Shown: positions 41,949 through 51,735 of the stretch, piece after piece | How the letters are laid out: each line of letters begins with the position of its first letter | How positions within the stretch are numbered: position 1 is the stretch's first letter | Source of the DNA: Pseudoxanthomonas sp. JBR18 | GTDB taxonomy: Bacteria > Pseudomonadota > Gammaproteobacteria > Xanthomonadales > Xanthomonadaceae | Length of the DNA stretch: 64,000 nucleotides | Assembly (NCBI RefSeq): GCF_028198165.1 | Contig: NZ_CP116339.1 | Span: forward strand, 1,743,001 to 1,807,000 | Direction: 5' to 3' | Program-made: the position numbers and the translations under genes | Notes under the pieces: generated by a model | Database searches by the model: none | Told to the model about the DNA's origin: nothing | Seen by the model: the letters and a program-made list of their open reading frames with translations, nothing else

Positions 41949-42456
41949 CTAGCGCCCGGCGTTGTCGTCCGGCATCAGCAGCACCAGCGGGGCGCAGGCG
42001 CGGTCCGAACAGCCGAACGTGCGCACACGTTCGCCGTGGATCCACGTGGCGGTCGCGGCCGCGTTGATCCGGTAATTCCCGATCTGACCATCGGCGGTGA
42101 GCTGGCCGCTGATGGTGCAGGGCAGTGCATAGAACGCGCCCTGGGTGCCATCCGAATATTCGCGGCTGGCGGCGAAGAAGCGCGCCACATCGTCGCGGTC
42201 CAATGTCCAGGCCTGGCATGCACGTTGCAGCCCGGCATCGGCCGCGCGGCCGGGCTCGGGCGCGTAGACCGGTGCGCCGACGCTGCGTACCACGACGCTG
42301 GATCGGTTCGCGCCCGGGGGCTGCAGGTGCGTCAGCGGATCGGGCCGCTGGGTTGCTGCACGCCGCCAGCGGCAGCGCCAGGCTGGCACTGCCGGCCTTC
42401 GCGTTCGCCTGCCGTGGCTTGGCAAAGCGTGTCGTCGCTGTCGAGGTGGTGGGCAT
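41949..42456 (-). pseudogene. Frameshifted lipoprotein gene
   Basis: The lipobox region LALPLAAC lies in the frame starting at ATG 42456, with its Cys codon at 42358-42360. The rest of a plausible secreted domain (DPLTHLQPPG..., WTLDRDDVARFF, TISGQLTADGQIGNYRI, FGCSDRACAPLVLLMPDD) is in the neighbouring frame and ends at 41949. A single-base indel within the 60 or so bases after the lipobox would join them. It is therefore a recent pseudogene or a sequencing error. The protein, if intact, would be about 170 residues with a pair of Cys near the C-terminus. Confidence 0.6.
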
Positions 42457-42934
42457 TCCTGCGGTCCTGTTGTGGTGGCGCGCGGCTCCGGTGATGCGGT
42501 GGGGCGGATTGCCCTGCGAACGCGCATCGCTGTGGGCGGTGTTTCATCTTCGCTCAGCGCGGCTTCCCATCGCCGCGCAAAGCCTTCAACCACAGGCCTT
42601 TTGCCGCACTGCGGAAAGTCGCCGATCCCGCTGGAAACGCCTTGAAATGCCGCTTATTTCGCAATGTCGGCTTGGGTGAACAGGGCAATTCTGTTAGACT
42701 GCGTCGTCTTCGGATTCAGCCCGCGACCTTCGCTCCCATCGCCGAGCGGGTGTTCGGATCCCCACAACCAGGCGCGCGATTGAGCCTGCTCTCGCGCCGC
42801 ACTGCGCTGCTGATCTGCTTCTCCCTTCTGCCGATCGTGTGCGTACCGGGTCATCGCCCGGACACCGCAGGCCGGCCTGCGCCCGCACGTTGGGCGCGCG
42901 CATCTTTATCTTCGCAACAAAGAGGAATTGCTCG
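42457..42934. other. Region upstream of proB
   Basis: About 480 bases without a supported gene. At 42672-42677 TTGGGT and, 16 bases on, TTAGAC at 42694-42699 could be a promoter for proBA. It is AT-richer around there, but the match is weak. Confidence 0.35.
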
Positions 42935-44089
42935 ATGTCTGGTTCTGCTGTCTCCCCCCTGCCGCACCCCTTCCCCGCGCAGACCCTGGCGCCCTGGCGT
43001 CGCGCGGTGATCAAGGTGGGCAGCAGCCTGCTGACCGATGGCCGTGGCGCGCTGGGCACGCATAACGCCGCGGTGCTGGCGGCGCTGATCGCGCGCTTCC
43101 GCGCGCAGGGCCGCGAGGTGCTGCTGGTGTCCTCTGGCGCGGTGGCCGCCGGCCGCGGGCTGGTGGCACGGCGTCGCGGCAGCCTGGTGCAGCGCCAGGC
43201 GCTGGCTTCGCTGGGGCAGACCCCGATGCTGGCGCTGTGGCAGGGCCTGGTCGACCAGCCGGTGGCGCAGGTGCTGCTGAGCCACGACGACCTGCGCAAT
43301 CGCCGCCGCTACCTCAACGCGCAGGCCACGCTGCAGGAACTGCTGCGCAGCGGCGCGCTGCCCATCGTCAACGAGAACGACACCGTCGCGGTGGACGAGC
43401 TGAAGCTGGGCGACAACGACAACCTCGGCGCGGCCGTGGCCACGTTGGTGGATGCGGACGTGCTGTTCATCGCCACCGACACCCAGGGCCTGTACACCGG
43501 TCACCCCACGCGCGATCCCAACGCGCGTCCGCTGACCCGGGTCGAGGCCATCACCCCGGAGATCATGCGCATGACCGCCGGCGGTGCCGGCGCGCTGGGC
43601 ACCGGCGGCATGGCCACCAAGCTGGAAGCCGCCAGCAAGGCCGCCGCGGCCGGCATCGACACCGCGCTGTTCTGCGGCCGCGATGCCGGTGCGCTCGACG
43701 CCCTGGGCCAGGACGTGCTGCACGGCACGCTGATCCCCGCGCACGGCCCGCGCCTGCTGGCGCGCAAGCTGTGGCTGCATCATCAGCCGGCCTGTCGCGG
43801 CCGCCTGCAGATCGACGCCGGCGCCTGCCGTGCCCTGGCCGAGCGCGGCGCCTCGCTGCTGCCCGGCGGCGTGGTGAACGTGGAAGGCGACTTCAGCAGC
43901 CGCGCCGTGGTGGACCTGATCGACCTGGACAACCGCCGCATCGGTCGTGGCCTGGTGCAGTACCACGCCAGCGACCTGCAGCGCATCGCCGGACGCCACA
44001 GCCAGGAGATCGAGGACGTGCTGGGCTTCCACAACGGCCGCGCCGTGGTCCGCCGCGACGACCTGGTCCTGATGGACCGCATGCACTGA
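42935..44089 (+). CDS. proB: Glutamate 5-kinase
   Basis: A 384-residue protein, the first step of proline biosynthesis: ATP + L-glutamate to gamma-glutamyl phosphate. The amino-acid kinase domain is clear ([13 protein letters not shown] near residue 25, [13 protein letters not shown] near 67, [36 protein letters not shown], and [12 protein letters not shown]). The C-terminal PUA domain (about residues 290-375) has [23 protein letters not shown] and [16 protein letters not shown]. The ATG at 42935 follows AGAGGA. It is in an operon with proA, 13 bases apart. Confidence 0.97.
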   Translation: MSGSAVSPLPHPFPAQTLAPWRRAVIKVGSSLLTDGRGALGTHNAAVLAALIARFRAQGREVLLVSSGAVAAGRGLVARRRGSLVQRQALASLGQTPMLALWQGLVDQPVAQVLLSHDDLRNRRRYLNAQATLQELLRSGALPIVNENDTVAVDELKLGDNDNLGAAVATLVDADVLFIATDTQGLYTGHPTRDPNARPLTRVEAITPEIMRMTAGGAGALGTGGMATKLEAASKAAAAGIDTALFCGRDAGALDALGQDVLHGTLIPAHGPRLLARKLWLHHQPACRGRLQIDAGACRALAERGASLLPGGVVNVEGDFSSRAVVDLIDLDNRRIGRGLVQYHASDLQRIAGRHSQEIEDVLGFHNGRAVVRRDDLVLMDRMH

Positions 44090-44102
44090 ACACGGAGACC
44101 CC

Positions 44103-45386
44103 ATGACCGCACAGAACGACCGCTATATCCGCACGCTGGCCACCCGCGCCCGCGCCGCTTCCCACGCCATTGCCGCGCTGGACGCCGACCGCCGCGCCGC
44201 GCTGCTGCAGGCCATGGCCCAGGCCGTGGACGCCGGCCGCGCCGACATCCTGGCCGCCAACGCCGATGACCTGCAGCGCGCCCGCGCCGCCGGCACCACC
44301 GGTGCCATGCTCGACCGCCTGGCGCTGGACGATGCGCGCCTGGACGGCATCGTGCAGGCCATCGCCGAAGTGGCCGCGCTGCCCGATCCGGTCGGGCAGG
44401 TGACCCAGCGCCAGACCCATCCCAACGGCATGACCGTGGAAAAGGTGCGCATCCCGCTGGGGCTGATCGCGATGATCTACGAGGCCCGCCCCAACGTGAC
44501 TGCCGATGCCGCCGCGCTGTGCCTGCGCGCGGGCAACGCGGTGCTGCTGCGCGGTGGCTCGGAGGCGCGCGGCAGCAACATCGCCATCGCCCGCTGCCTG
44601 CATGCGGCACTGGCCCGGTTCGACCTGCCGGCCGAGGCCGTGGCGCTGGTGGAAGACACCGCGCGCGAGCACGTGCTGGAACTGCTGCAGCTCACCGACC
44701 TGGTGGACCTGGCCATCCCGCGCGGCGGCGAGCGGCTGATCCGCTTCGTCGCCGAAAACGCGCGCGTGCCGGTCATCAAGCACTACAAGGGCGTGTGCCA
44801 CCTGTACGTGGATGCCGCCGCCGACCCGGTGCTGGCCACGCGCCTGGCCATGGACGGCAAGCTCTCGCGCCCGGGCGTGTGCAACGCGCTGGAGACCCTG
44901 CTGGTGCATGCTGACATCGCGCAGAGCTGGCTGCCCGGCGCGCTGCAGGCCCTGGCCGCGCGCGGCGCGGAGATCCGCGGCTGCGCGCGCACCCAGGCGC
45001 TGTTCCCCGAGGCGAAGGCGGCCACCGAAGAGGACTACGATGCCGAGTACCTGGCGCCGATCCTGACGGTGCGCGTGGTCGACACGCTGGACGACGCCAT
45101 CGCCCACATCCAGCGCCACACCTCCGACCACACCGAGGTGATCTGCACGCGTGACGAGGCGGCGGCCACGCGCTTCATCGGCGCCATCCGCAGCTCGGCG
45201 GTGATGGTCAACGCGTCCTCGCGCTTCAACGACGGCGGCCAGCTGGGCTTGGGCGCGGAGATCGGCATCTCCACCACCCGCCTGCACGCCTACGGCCCGA
45301 TGGGCCTGGAATCGCTGACCATCGAGCGCTGGGTCGTGCGCGGGCAAGGCCACGTGCGCCACGCGGAATCCGCCGAGGCGGCGTGA
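44103..45386 (+). CDS. proA: Gamma-glutamyl phosphate reductase
   Basis: A 427-residue NADPH-dependent enzyme that reduces gamma-glutamyl phosphate to glutamate semialdehyde, the second step to proline. The ALDH-like fold shows [64 protein letters not shown] and the catalytic Cys in [15 protein letters not shown] (about residue 260). The C-terminal [38 protein letters not shown] is a signature of ProA. Coupled to proB. Normal length. Confidence 0.97.
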   Translation: MTAQNDRYIRTLATRARAASHAIAALDADRRAALLQAMAQAVDAGRADILAANADDLQRARAAGTTGAMLDRLALDDARLDGIVQAIAEVAALPDPVGQVTQRQTHPNGMTVEKVRIPLGLIAMIYEARPNVTADAAALCLRAGNAVLLRGGSEARGSNIAIARCLHAALARFDLPAEAVALVEDTAREHVLELLQLTDLVDLAIPRGGERLIRFVAENARVPVIKHYKGVCHLYVDAAADPVLATRLAMDGKLSRPGVCNALETLLVHADIAQSWLPGALQALAARGAEIRGCARTQALFPEAKAATEEDYDAEYLAPILTVRVVDTLDDAIAHIQRHTSDHTEVICTRDEAAATRFIGAIRSSAVMVNASSRFNDGGQLGLGAEIGISTTRLHAYGPMGLESLTIERWVVRGQGHVRHAESAEAA

Positions 45387-45444
45387 TCCGCAGGTCCGGT
45401 TACCGCGGTGCCTGGCGCTGAGGGTGACCGGCGGCCGCCATGGC

Positions 45445-46749
45445 TCAGGCCGTGGCGGCGATCTTGCGCAGGGCCTCGGCCAGGGCGTGCAGGTGCGTGA
45501 CCGGGGTGAAGGTCTGCGGGGTCACGCGTACGTTGCAGCCGCTGGCCAGCTCCTTGCGCACCACGGTGAAGATGCCGAATTCATCTTGCAGCCGGCGCTG
45601 CAGTGCGCCCACCTGCGCCTCGCTGCTGCGCCCGCGCAGGCGCACGCCGCCCATGCCCGAGGCGTTGGCCATGCTGGCCGGGCCGAGGAGTTCGATGTCG
45701 GCGTGGTCGTGGAACTCGTCCGTCCACGCCTGGCGCAGGTACTGCAGGCGCACCTGCTTGTTGGCCCCGCCCAGCGCGTGGTGGAAGGCCAGCGCATCGG
45801 GCACGGTGAGGAAGGCGGCGAAGTTGGAGGTCGCCAGGTGCACGCGGTTGGACACGTCCTCGTCACCCGCATGCTCGCCGGGGAACGGTGCCACTGCCGC
45901 GCGCGTACCCGCTCGCATGTACAGCGCGCCCACGCCCACCGGCGAGCCGATCCACTTGTGCAGGTTGAACACCGCCCAGTCCACGTCCAGGTCCGGCAGG
46001 GTGAAGTCCATCAGCCCCCAGGACTGGGCGCAGTCGCAGATCACATGGATGCCACGCTGCCGCGCCAGCGCGGCGATGCGCTTCACCGGCAGCACCAACC
46101 CATGCTGGTTGCTGACGTGGGTCAGCACCATCAGCTTGAGGTTGGGGTGCGCGTCGAAGGCGTCGGCATAGGCCTTGAGGTAGTCGGCATCGGTGCCGGT
46201 GGCCGGCAGCGCCAGGCGGTGGCCTTGCGCGCCGCGGGTGTCGGCCAGCCAGCCCATCATCTTCTGGAACTCGGGGTAGTCCACGTCAGCCCACAGCACC
46301 GCGTCGCCCTGGCCCAGGCCCTGGTACTGGGTGACCAGGTTGACGAAGGATTCGGTAGCGTTGCGGGTCAGCATCAGGTCGCTGGCGTCCACGCCCAGCG
46401 CCTCGGCGGTGCGCTTGCGCGCGCTGTGGAAATCGGCCGGGTAGTCGCGGCGTGCGTACCAGGACAGCTCGTGATTGACCCGATGCGTATGGCGCCCGTA
46501 CGCGGCCTCCACCGCGTTGGACATCTTGCCCCAGTAGCCTTGTTCGAGATTGATGATGTCCTCCTGCGCCGGATAGAGCGCGCGCACCTGCTGCCAGTGC
46601 GCCTCGTCGCGGGCCAGCACCTCGGGAGTGGCTGTGGAGGAAGGCACCTGGGCCGGCGTCGGATCGGCGCAGGTGGACAAAGCCGGGCCGGCCAGCGCGG
46701 TGCCGGCGAGCGAGGCGGAGGCCTTGAGGAAGGTCCTGCGATGGGTCAT
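45445..46749 (-). CDS. Tat-exported aminotransferase class V-fold PLP enzyme
   Basis: A 434-residue PLP enzyme of the class V / isopenicillin-N-epimerase-like group. A twin-arginine signal, HRRTFLKASASLAGTALAGPALSTC, occupies the first 27 residues, so it is folded with its cofactor and exported. PLP-site features include LTRNATESFVNLV, ADVDYPEF, ICDCAQSWGLMDF (the Asp/Gln that holds the PLP ring) and NLHKWIGSP with the Schiff-base Lys (about residue 264). Such exported enzymes are typical of xanthomonads and related bacteria. The substrate is unknown. It may act on a periplasmic amino acid or D/L-amino-acid compound. Confidence 0.88.
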   Translation of the reverse strand: MTHRRTFLKASASLAGTALAGPALSTCADPTPAQVPSSTATPEVLARDEAHWQQVRALYPAQEDIINLEQGYWGKMSNAVEAAYGRHTHRVNHELSWYARRDYPADFHSARKRTAEALGVDASDLMLTRNATESFVNLVTQYQGLGQGDAVLWADVDYPEFQKMMGWLADTRGAQGHRLALPATGTDADYLKAYADAFDAHPNLKLMVLTHVSNQHGLVLPVKRIAALARQRGIHVICDCAQSWGLMDFTLPDLDVDWAVFNLHKWIGSPVGVGALYMRAGTRAAVAPFPGEHAGDEDVSNRVHLATSNFAAFLTVPDALAFHHALGGANKQVRLQYLRQAWTDEFHDHADIELLGPASMANASGMGGVRLRGRSSEAQVGALQRRLQDEFGIFTVVRKELASGCNVRVTPQTFTPVTHLHALAEALRKIAATA

Positions 46750-47083
46750 GTCGGGGCGGCGCTGCGGGGGTTCTCGAACGTAGCAGCCGGTGGTGACCGC
46801 CGCCAGCGCGTCCGCGCCTGACGGCGCGGGGCATCGCGCATCGATGGCGCCAACGCGGGCATCACCGACGCGAGTGCGTGGAGAAGATCGGGTGCGACAG
46901 CGGCCTTTCGCACGCTGGGACCTTCGTCATCCCTGGCGTGGGTAGCGCGATCGGAGGGGCACGCCAGGTCCGCGCGGCGGCGCGGTATCGATGTTTCGCC
47001 GCGCTTCGTGATCGCGCCCGAACGGTGGCAGGCGCGTGGACGACTGGGCGCCGGTGACGAACTCCGCGCGCGCCGGCGTGCCG
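46750..47083. other. Intergenic region between PLP enzyme and proline-rich protein
   Basis: About 330 bases with no supported gene. No terminator or operator was recognised. Confidence 0.4.
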
Positions 47084-47977
47084 TCAGCGATACGGGCCCG
47101 GACCCTTCCAGACCAGATCGCCATGGTGGTAGACGCGCAGCATGTTGATGATCTGCCGCGACTCGCCGATGTCCGCCAGCTCGGGGGAATCCGGCGGCAG
47201 CGCCCGGCACGCGCCCGAGCCGTGCTTGAGCACGATGTCCAGCGGGCAGACCATCAGATATTCGGTGCCGGGCAGGGGGATGGCGAACTCCTTCATGCCC
47301 TGCGCCATCCAGGCGCGCACGCGATCCTCGCTGCGGGTCTCGTAGATGGCGTGATAGCCACCGACCTGCAGGCTGGGTCCGCTGTCGCCCGTGTCGCGCC
47401 CGCTGCCCTGGCGCACCGCCGGGCTGTCGTCCCAGCCGGCGTTGACCGGCGCGCTGTCCTGGGCGATGTAGCCCGGCGGGTGACCCCAGGTGGGCGAGCG
47501 GCGCCCGGTCGGCGGCGGATTGGAAGGCGGGGTCTGCGAGGGCTGCGGCGCCTCACGCGGCTGCTCGGGCGTGGGGGCCTGCTCGCTGGTCGCGGTGCTG
47601 GGCGGTGCGTCCTGCTGGACCAGCAGGGGATTGTCGGAGCGGTCGGTGCGCGTGGTCTGCAGGCGCGAGGCGGCCGGCGGCGTGCGTGCCACGCGCGGCT
47701 TGGCCGGGCGCGGCGTGGGGGGCGTCTTGGCGCGCGAGGGCGGTGGGCTGGGCGGGGCGGTGTCCGCCGGCGCGGTCGAGTCACCGATGAAGTCCACGCG
47801 CATGCGTCCGCCGGCCGGTGCGCCCTGGCTGGTCTCCACGGTCGGCGGGTTGGAGTGCAGCAGCACCAGCAGCATCAGCAGATGCAGCAGCAGGCTCAGC
47901 AGCGCGCCGATCCACGACTGCAGGCGTTCACTCCAGGGCTGGGCCCGCTGTTCCGCGGGGATCGACGCGTCGCTCAT
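47084..47977 (-). CDS. Proline-rich, membrane-anchored hypothetical protein
   Basis: A 297-residue protein with a single N-terminal transmembrane helix (residues about 23-43, IGALLSLLLHLLMLLVLLHS). A long Pro/Thr/Ser/Arg-rich linker (about 55-185) follows, and then a folded C-terminal domain (QVGGYHAIYETRSEDRVRAWMAQGMKEF...YLMVCPLDIVLK...). The layout resembles TonB-type periplasmic spanning proteins, but no TonB C-terminal motif is visible, so I do not call it tonB. The start at ATG 47977 was chosen because earlier codons lack the membrane segment. Confidence 0.7.
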   Translation of the reverse strand: MSDASIPAEQRAQPWSERLQSWIGALLSLLLHLLMLLVLLHSNPPTVETSQGAPAGGRMRVDFIGDSTAPADTAPPSPPPSRAKTPPTPRPAKPRVARTPPAASRLQTTRTDRSDNPLLVQQDAPPSTATSEQAPTPEQPREAPQPSQTPPSNPPPTGRRSPTWGHPPGYIAQDSAPVNAGWDDSPAVRQGSGRDTGDSGPSLQVGGYHAIYETRSEDRVRAWMAQGMKEFAIPLPGTEYLMVCPLDIVLKHGSGACRALPPDSPELADIGESRQIINMLRVYHHGDLVWKGPGPYR

Positions 47978-48178
47978 GCCGTCGGGGCGTCGATGGTGCG
48001 GGACTTCATGCGGGCTCTGCGGGGGTGAAGCCGGTGGGGTGTGCGCATCGTAACGCGCCCGCGGGCCGGTTCCGTTTGCAGGCGATGACAAGGCGAACCG
48101 CGCCGGCGGGGACATTCAGCCGGGACGCAGGTGGGCCGGGCAATCGTCCGGTGCTCAGGATCGCGCGAACCTCCGCGG

Positions 48179-49126
48179 TTACCTGGCCAGCGCGGATGGG
48201 GTCTGAAGCGCCTGCGTGGGGGCCTGTGCTTCGGTCGCCAGTGCCTGGCTGCGTGCCAGTGATTCGGGCAGCGTCGGGGGTGGCTGGGTCAGGTCCGCCC
48301 TGATCCGCAGGCCAGGGTCTTGCGAGGAGTAGACCCAGGCGATGTCCTGGTGCACCGCGGCCTGTGCGTGTTCGGGCCTGAGGCCCTCGCGCTGTGCCTT
48401 CACTGCGCTGTCCAGGACATGCGCATCGGACACCGAATCAGGCAACTGTTCGCGCAGGGTCTTGAACATCGGCGCGGCCGGGTGGTCGCGGTCCAGCGCT
48501 TGGGCCGGCGCGACGGGCGCGGGAATCTGCCCGGTGCTGCGCAGCCAGGGCACCACCGCCGTGTCGTAATGGCTTCCGTAGTAGTCCCGGTAGTCGCCGG
48601 CCGGGGCGACCGAAGGGTGCTCGTTGCCAAAGGCGGTGGCGATGCGCGAAAGCGCGGTCTCGCGGTCGATCGTGCCTGCGGCATGCTCCCCGGCGATGGT
48701 GGCGTAGGTGGCCGCGTTGGCGCCGGCGATGCCGATGTCGGGCCCGCCGGCGGCCCGGATCTCGTCGCGCACCACCGCGTTGCTCAGCGTGGCGGTGGCC
48801 TCGTCGCGCAGCGACCGGGTGATGTAGGCATCGCGCGAGCTGTAATCCTCCGGCTCGTTGAAGCGGTGATGCCCGCACTCATGGGACAGGGACTGGGCAA
48901 TGCTGTCGCCGTGCCCCATCTGCCCGCGGTCGATGACGATGCGGGTATTGGGCGCATCGTAGTAGGTGCCGCCGCCGGCGGCGCCCCACTCCACGGTGAA
49001 GCCGTCATGCCGCAGCTGCTGCAGTTCCTGTTGCAGCGTGGCCGACTGCTGCACGAGGGCAACCAGGCTCGGGTCCTGCAGCGGGGTCGCCGGTGCGGGC
49101 GGATTGGGAGGGGTCGGGTCGGCCAT
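48179..49126 (-). CDS. Candidate Xanthomonas-type T4SS effector with zinc-protease motif
   Basis: A 315-residue protein. The N-terminal domain (residues about 1-200) carries a zinc-peptidase motif HECGHHRF in SLSHECGHHRFNEPED (about residues 87-95). A further acidic DEAT segment, about 25 residues on, could be the third ligand, as in gluzincins. The C-terminal 100 or so residues (DRDHPAAPMFKTLREQLP, SDAHVLDSAVKAQREGL, then LRIRADLTQPPPTLPESLARS and a Gln/Ala-rich tail) follow the second recognisable form of the XVIPCD-type secretion domain. It directly follows a lipoprotein gene (gap 36 bases), so this is a second effector/immunity pair. Confidence 0.75.
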   Translation of the reverse strand: MADPTPPNPPAPATPLQDPSLVALVQQSATLQQELQQLRHDGFTVEWGAAGGGTYYDAPNTRIVIDRGQMGHGDSIAQSLSHECGHHRFNEPEDYSSRDAYITRSLRDEATATLSNAVVRDEIRAAGGPDIGIAGANAATYATIAGEHAAGTIDRETALSRIATAFGNEHPSVAPAGDYRDYYGSHYDTAVVPWLRSTGQIPAPVAPAQALDRDHPAAPMFKTLREQLPDSVSDAHVLDSAVKAQREGLRPEHAQAAVHQDIAWVYSSQDPGLRIRADLTQPPPTLPESLARSQALATEAQAPTQALQTPSALAR

Positions 49127-49162
49127 GGTGCAGGTCCTTTGCAGCCTGGGAAGCGATCGGAA

Positions 49163-49702
49163 TCAGTGTTGGCGGATGGAGAGCTGGACCAAGTGCTGTT
49201 GCGCCGCATCCAGCCCCAGGATCACCGTGGCCTCGCCTTCATGGGCTTCCCAGTAGGCCGTGGAGCCCGGCGCGTTGGGGCGTGGCGGCTTGGGCATCGC
49301 GCCGGGCCACTGGGCTCCATCGAACGGCACCTCGCCCGCTTCGAAGGACAGCAGCAGGACGCGCGCGCCCTGGCCATCGGCGCTGGTCCGCACCGTGATG
49401 TCATGGACGGGCAGTCCCGCGAGCCGGCCCTGCGCGGCTTGTCGGATCCGCCAGCCATCCTGCTCGGAGGTGGGCCCCAGGGCGCTGCCCAGCAGGGCAT
49501 CCAGGCGCTGGGCGTCGTCGAAGGGGGTGGCGATCAAGCGATCCACATCCTGTTTGATGCGTTCGATCACGGCAGTGCTCCTGCTCGAAGTGGGGGTGGC
49601 CGGGGCGGCCGGCGGTTGAACGGGCGAAGTCGCACACGCGGACACCGTGCACGCGACGGCGAGTGTCAGGGCACGGGCGGCGACGGGGAAAGCGGGGTTC
49701 AT
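49163..49702 (-). CDS. Lipoprotein, probable immunity partner of the metalloprotease effector
   Basis: A 179-residue lipoprotein with signal and lipobox VSAC (Cys about residue 23). The mature domain (AVIERIKQDVDRLIATPFDDAQRLDALLG ... GLPVHDITVRTSADGQGARVLLLSFEAGE) has no named family. Order and spacing (lipoprotein first, effector next, same strand) match known X-Tfi/X-Tfe operons, so it likely protects the producer in the periplasm. This role is inferred. Confidence 0.72.
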   Translation of the reverse strand: MNPAFPVAARALTLAVACTVSACATSPVQPPAAPATPTSSRSTAVIERIKQDVDRLIATPFDDAQRLDALLGSALGPTSEQDGWRIRQAAQGRLAGLPVHDITVRTSADGQGARVLLLSFEAGEVPFDGAQWPGAMPKPPRPNAPGSTAYWEAHEGEATVILGLDAAQQHLVQLSIRQH

Positions 49703-50186
49703 CCTGGATCCGCAGTGCTTTCGAAGGGCCCGAATCTAGAAGATTGGCTGGCCCGTGTAAAAGCCCACGCGCGGAGCCGTGATGGAATGCGCAGGCGTGT
49801 CAGGCCTGGTTGCGGTGGTCGGTCGCCCAGGCGCTGCCGCACTCGGCCAGCAGCGGCGCGGGCGTCGGCGTATCGGCGCCGGCACCCTTGTAACGATGCG
49901 CTCCGGCCGGTCGGTTTGGCCAAAGAGGCAAGTGCGGCCACGTGGGTGGGCGCGCCAGCAGGGCCGGGTTGGACATGTCCCCGCGCGGCTTGGCCGCCCA
50001 CCACGCCCACCCGCGCGCTGCTGTTGATGGCGTCGGCTCGGTGATGGCCGACAGGGGCGGTCCAGGCGCGCGCCACATCAGCGAGGAAAGCACCCCCGGC
50101 TGGCCGACACCGCCCGCCCAATGTGGCCGCGCTGGCCTGCAGCATCTGGACTACCCGGGGCGTTTGTTGCCGTGGCGAAGCGCGGT
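49703..50186. other. Long intergenic region, no gene seen
   Basis: About 480 bases between the lipoprotein gene and the membrane protein gene. The longer frames here are overlapping shadows. No repeat or terminator is visible. Confidence 0.4.
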
Positions 50187-51593
50187 TCAGGCGTCTGCGA
50201 CCGCCGGGGCCGGCGGGGATTGTGCCGACGCGCCAACATCCGGGTCGTACCAGAAGGGGATGGCATAGTCGCGCCTGCGCAGCACGCCACGCTCGCTGCC
50301 CTCTGAATTCCATCGCAGGTGCAGGTCGTGTCGGCCGGGTACCTTGCCCTGCAGGTCGAGGTAACCCACCAAGCCGCGCATGCCCAGATCGCGACGCTCC
50401 ATCGGCACGAAGTCTGACAGCGCGACCGGTTGGCCATCGAGCGTCACGGTCCAGATGCTCGCCATGCAGGCAACGGCCGCATCGGCCGCTGCGCGGTCGG
50501 TTGCGATGTTGTCGCCATGGTCGACGCATACGGTCTGCGCCAGTGCATTGTCCAGACGCGGACGATGTGGAATGAACAGCCGCAGCCGCGCCTGCTCGAT
50601 CCGGTCGGAGGGAATCAACGGATAACGCAGCATCGCATCGTCCGGCGTGCGCATGGATTCGTAATGCGCGCTGAGCATGCCGTGGTCGACCGCTTCGCTG
50701 GTGACGACGCGATAGCGGCTGAGGAGCGAGAAGCTGGTCGAGGAGACGATCTGGAGGCCGCCGATCGTCATGGCCAAGAAGATCACCAGCAGATACACCG
50801 TATTGAAGCCGACACTGCCCATGTTGCTCTGCAGGGTGAACTGGACCGGTCCGCCCAGGCGCTGCAGGGTCACCGCTGAGAACACGCGCAGCAGGCGGTT
50901 CATCGCGAGCTCGAGCCCCTGGGCAGGTTGACGGCGCCGGGCGCGGCGCATCATCAGCTTGTCGAGCGCGAAGATCGCCATGCCGCCCACCAGGAAGGCG
51001 ACGTAAGGGACCGCGAAGGCGATGAAGGTCGCACGTTCGCTGTCTTCGAACAGCAGACCGATCAGCGATGCGGGGATCAGCAGCGACAGGCCGATCACCC
51101 CGATCCACGTCAGCGTCAAGGCCAGCAGGATGGTCATGGCGAACAGCACCGAGGCGGTGCGGTCCACGCGGTCGATCGTCTCGCCCAGCTCGCCAATCAT
51201 GCTGCGATAGAAGCGTTGGGAACCGGCGCCCATCGACGACAGCCGCTCCCAGCGGATGCCGGAGGGAAAGTGCGACTTCAACCCGACCAGGCCGACCCAG
51301 TAGCCGCGGATCGCCAGGTGCACCACGAAGGCCGAGCCCAGGGCATAGGACAGGCCGACGCCGATATTGAAAGCGAACTGCAGCACGTACCAGGTCGCGC
51401 CGTCGGCGTGCAGCTCGCTGCCGACCCAGGCCTGGAACAGGTGCGTCGGCAAAGTCAGCAGGGCGAAAGCGAGCAGACCGGAGATCAGTAGCTCCAATTC
51501 GTCAGTTCGCTCGCGCAGACGCTCGAAGCTGATACGGCGGCCCGCAGGCATGGCGTTTTCGCCCTGTGGCGCGGCCTGGTCGATGTCGTTCAT
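50187..51593 (-). CDS. Large membrane protein of unknown function
   Basis: A 468-residue inner-membrane protein. Hydrophobic segments lie at residues about 35-52, 70-90, 145-172, 180-200 and 265-285 (for example LLISGLLAFALLTLPTHLFQAW, LFAMTILLALTLTWIGVIGLSLLIPASLIGLLF, TVYLLVIFLAMTIGGLQIVSS). The C-terminal 170 residues are soluble and contain a CVDHGDNI and FVPMERRDLGMRGLVGYLDL region, with a short Pro/Ala tail. No family is recognised. It is transcribed alone. Confidence 0.68.
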   Translation of the reverse strand: MNDIDQAAPQGENAMPAGRRISFERLRERTDELELLISGLLAFALLTLPTHLFQAWVGSELHADGATWYVLQFAFNIGVGLSYALGSAFVVHLAIRGYWVGLVGLKSHFPSGIRWERLSSMGAGSQRFYRSMIGELGETIDRVDRTASVLFAMTILLALTLTWIGVIGLSLLIPASLIGLLFEDSERATFIAFAVPYVAFLVGGMAIFALDKLMMRRARRRQPAQGLELAMNRLLRVFSAVTLQRLGGPVQFTLQSNMGSVGFNTVYLLVIFLAMTIGGLQIVSSTSFSLLSRYRVVTSEAVDHGMLSAHYESMRTPDDAMLRYPLIPSDRIEQARLRLFIPHRPRLDNALAQTVCVDHGDNIATDRAAADAAVACMASIWTVTLDGQPVALSDFVPMERRDLGMRGLVGYLDLQGKVPGRHDLHLRWNSEGSERGVLRRRDYAIPFWYDPDVGASAQSPPAPAVADA

Positions 51594-51735
51594 CCCGAAT
51601 GCCCCTGTCTCCCCGCGCCGGAGTGTAGGGGCACCGCCACGTCATCGCCTAGATCGGGGCGGCGGGGGACCCACATTGGCGGACGCACGACGGGCGCTGC
51701 TAACGTGTGCGCCTGTCTTCCTCAACGGGCGTGTC

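Noticed and set aside
42851..44104. 417-codon minus-strand frame
   Set aside because: It is a shadow of proB, which has every kinase and PUA motif.
43893..45362. 489-codon minus-strand frame over proA
   Set aside because: It is antisense to proA, with repetitive low-complexity composition.
47084..47977. tonB assignment for the proline-rich membrane protein
   Set aside because: It has the anchor and Pro linker but no recognisable TonB C-terminal domain.
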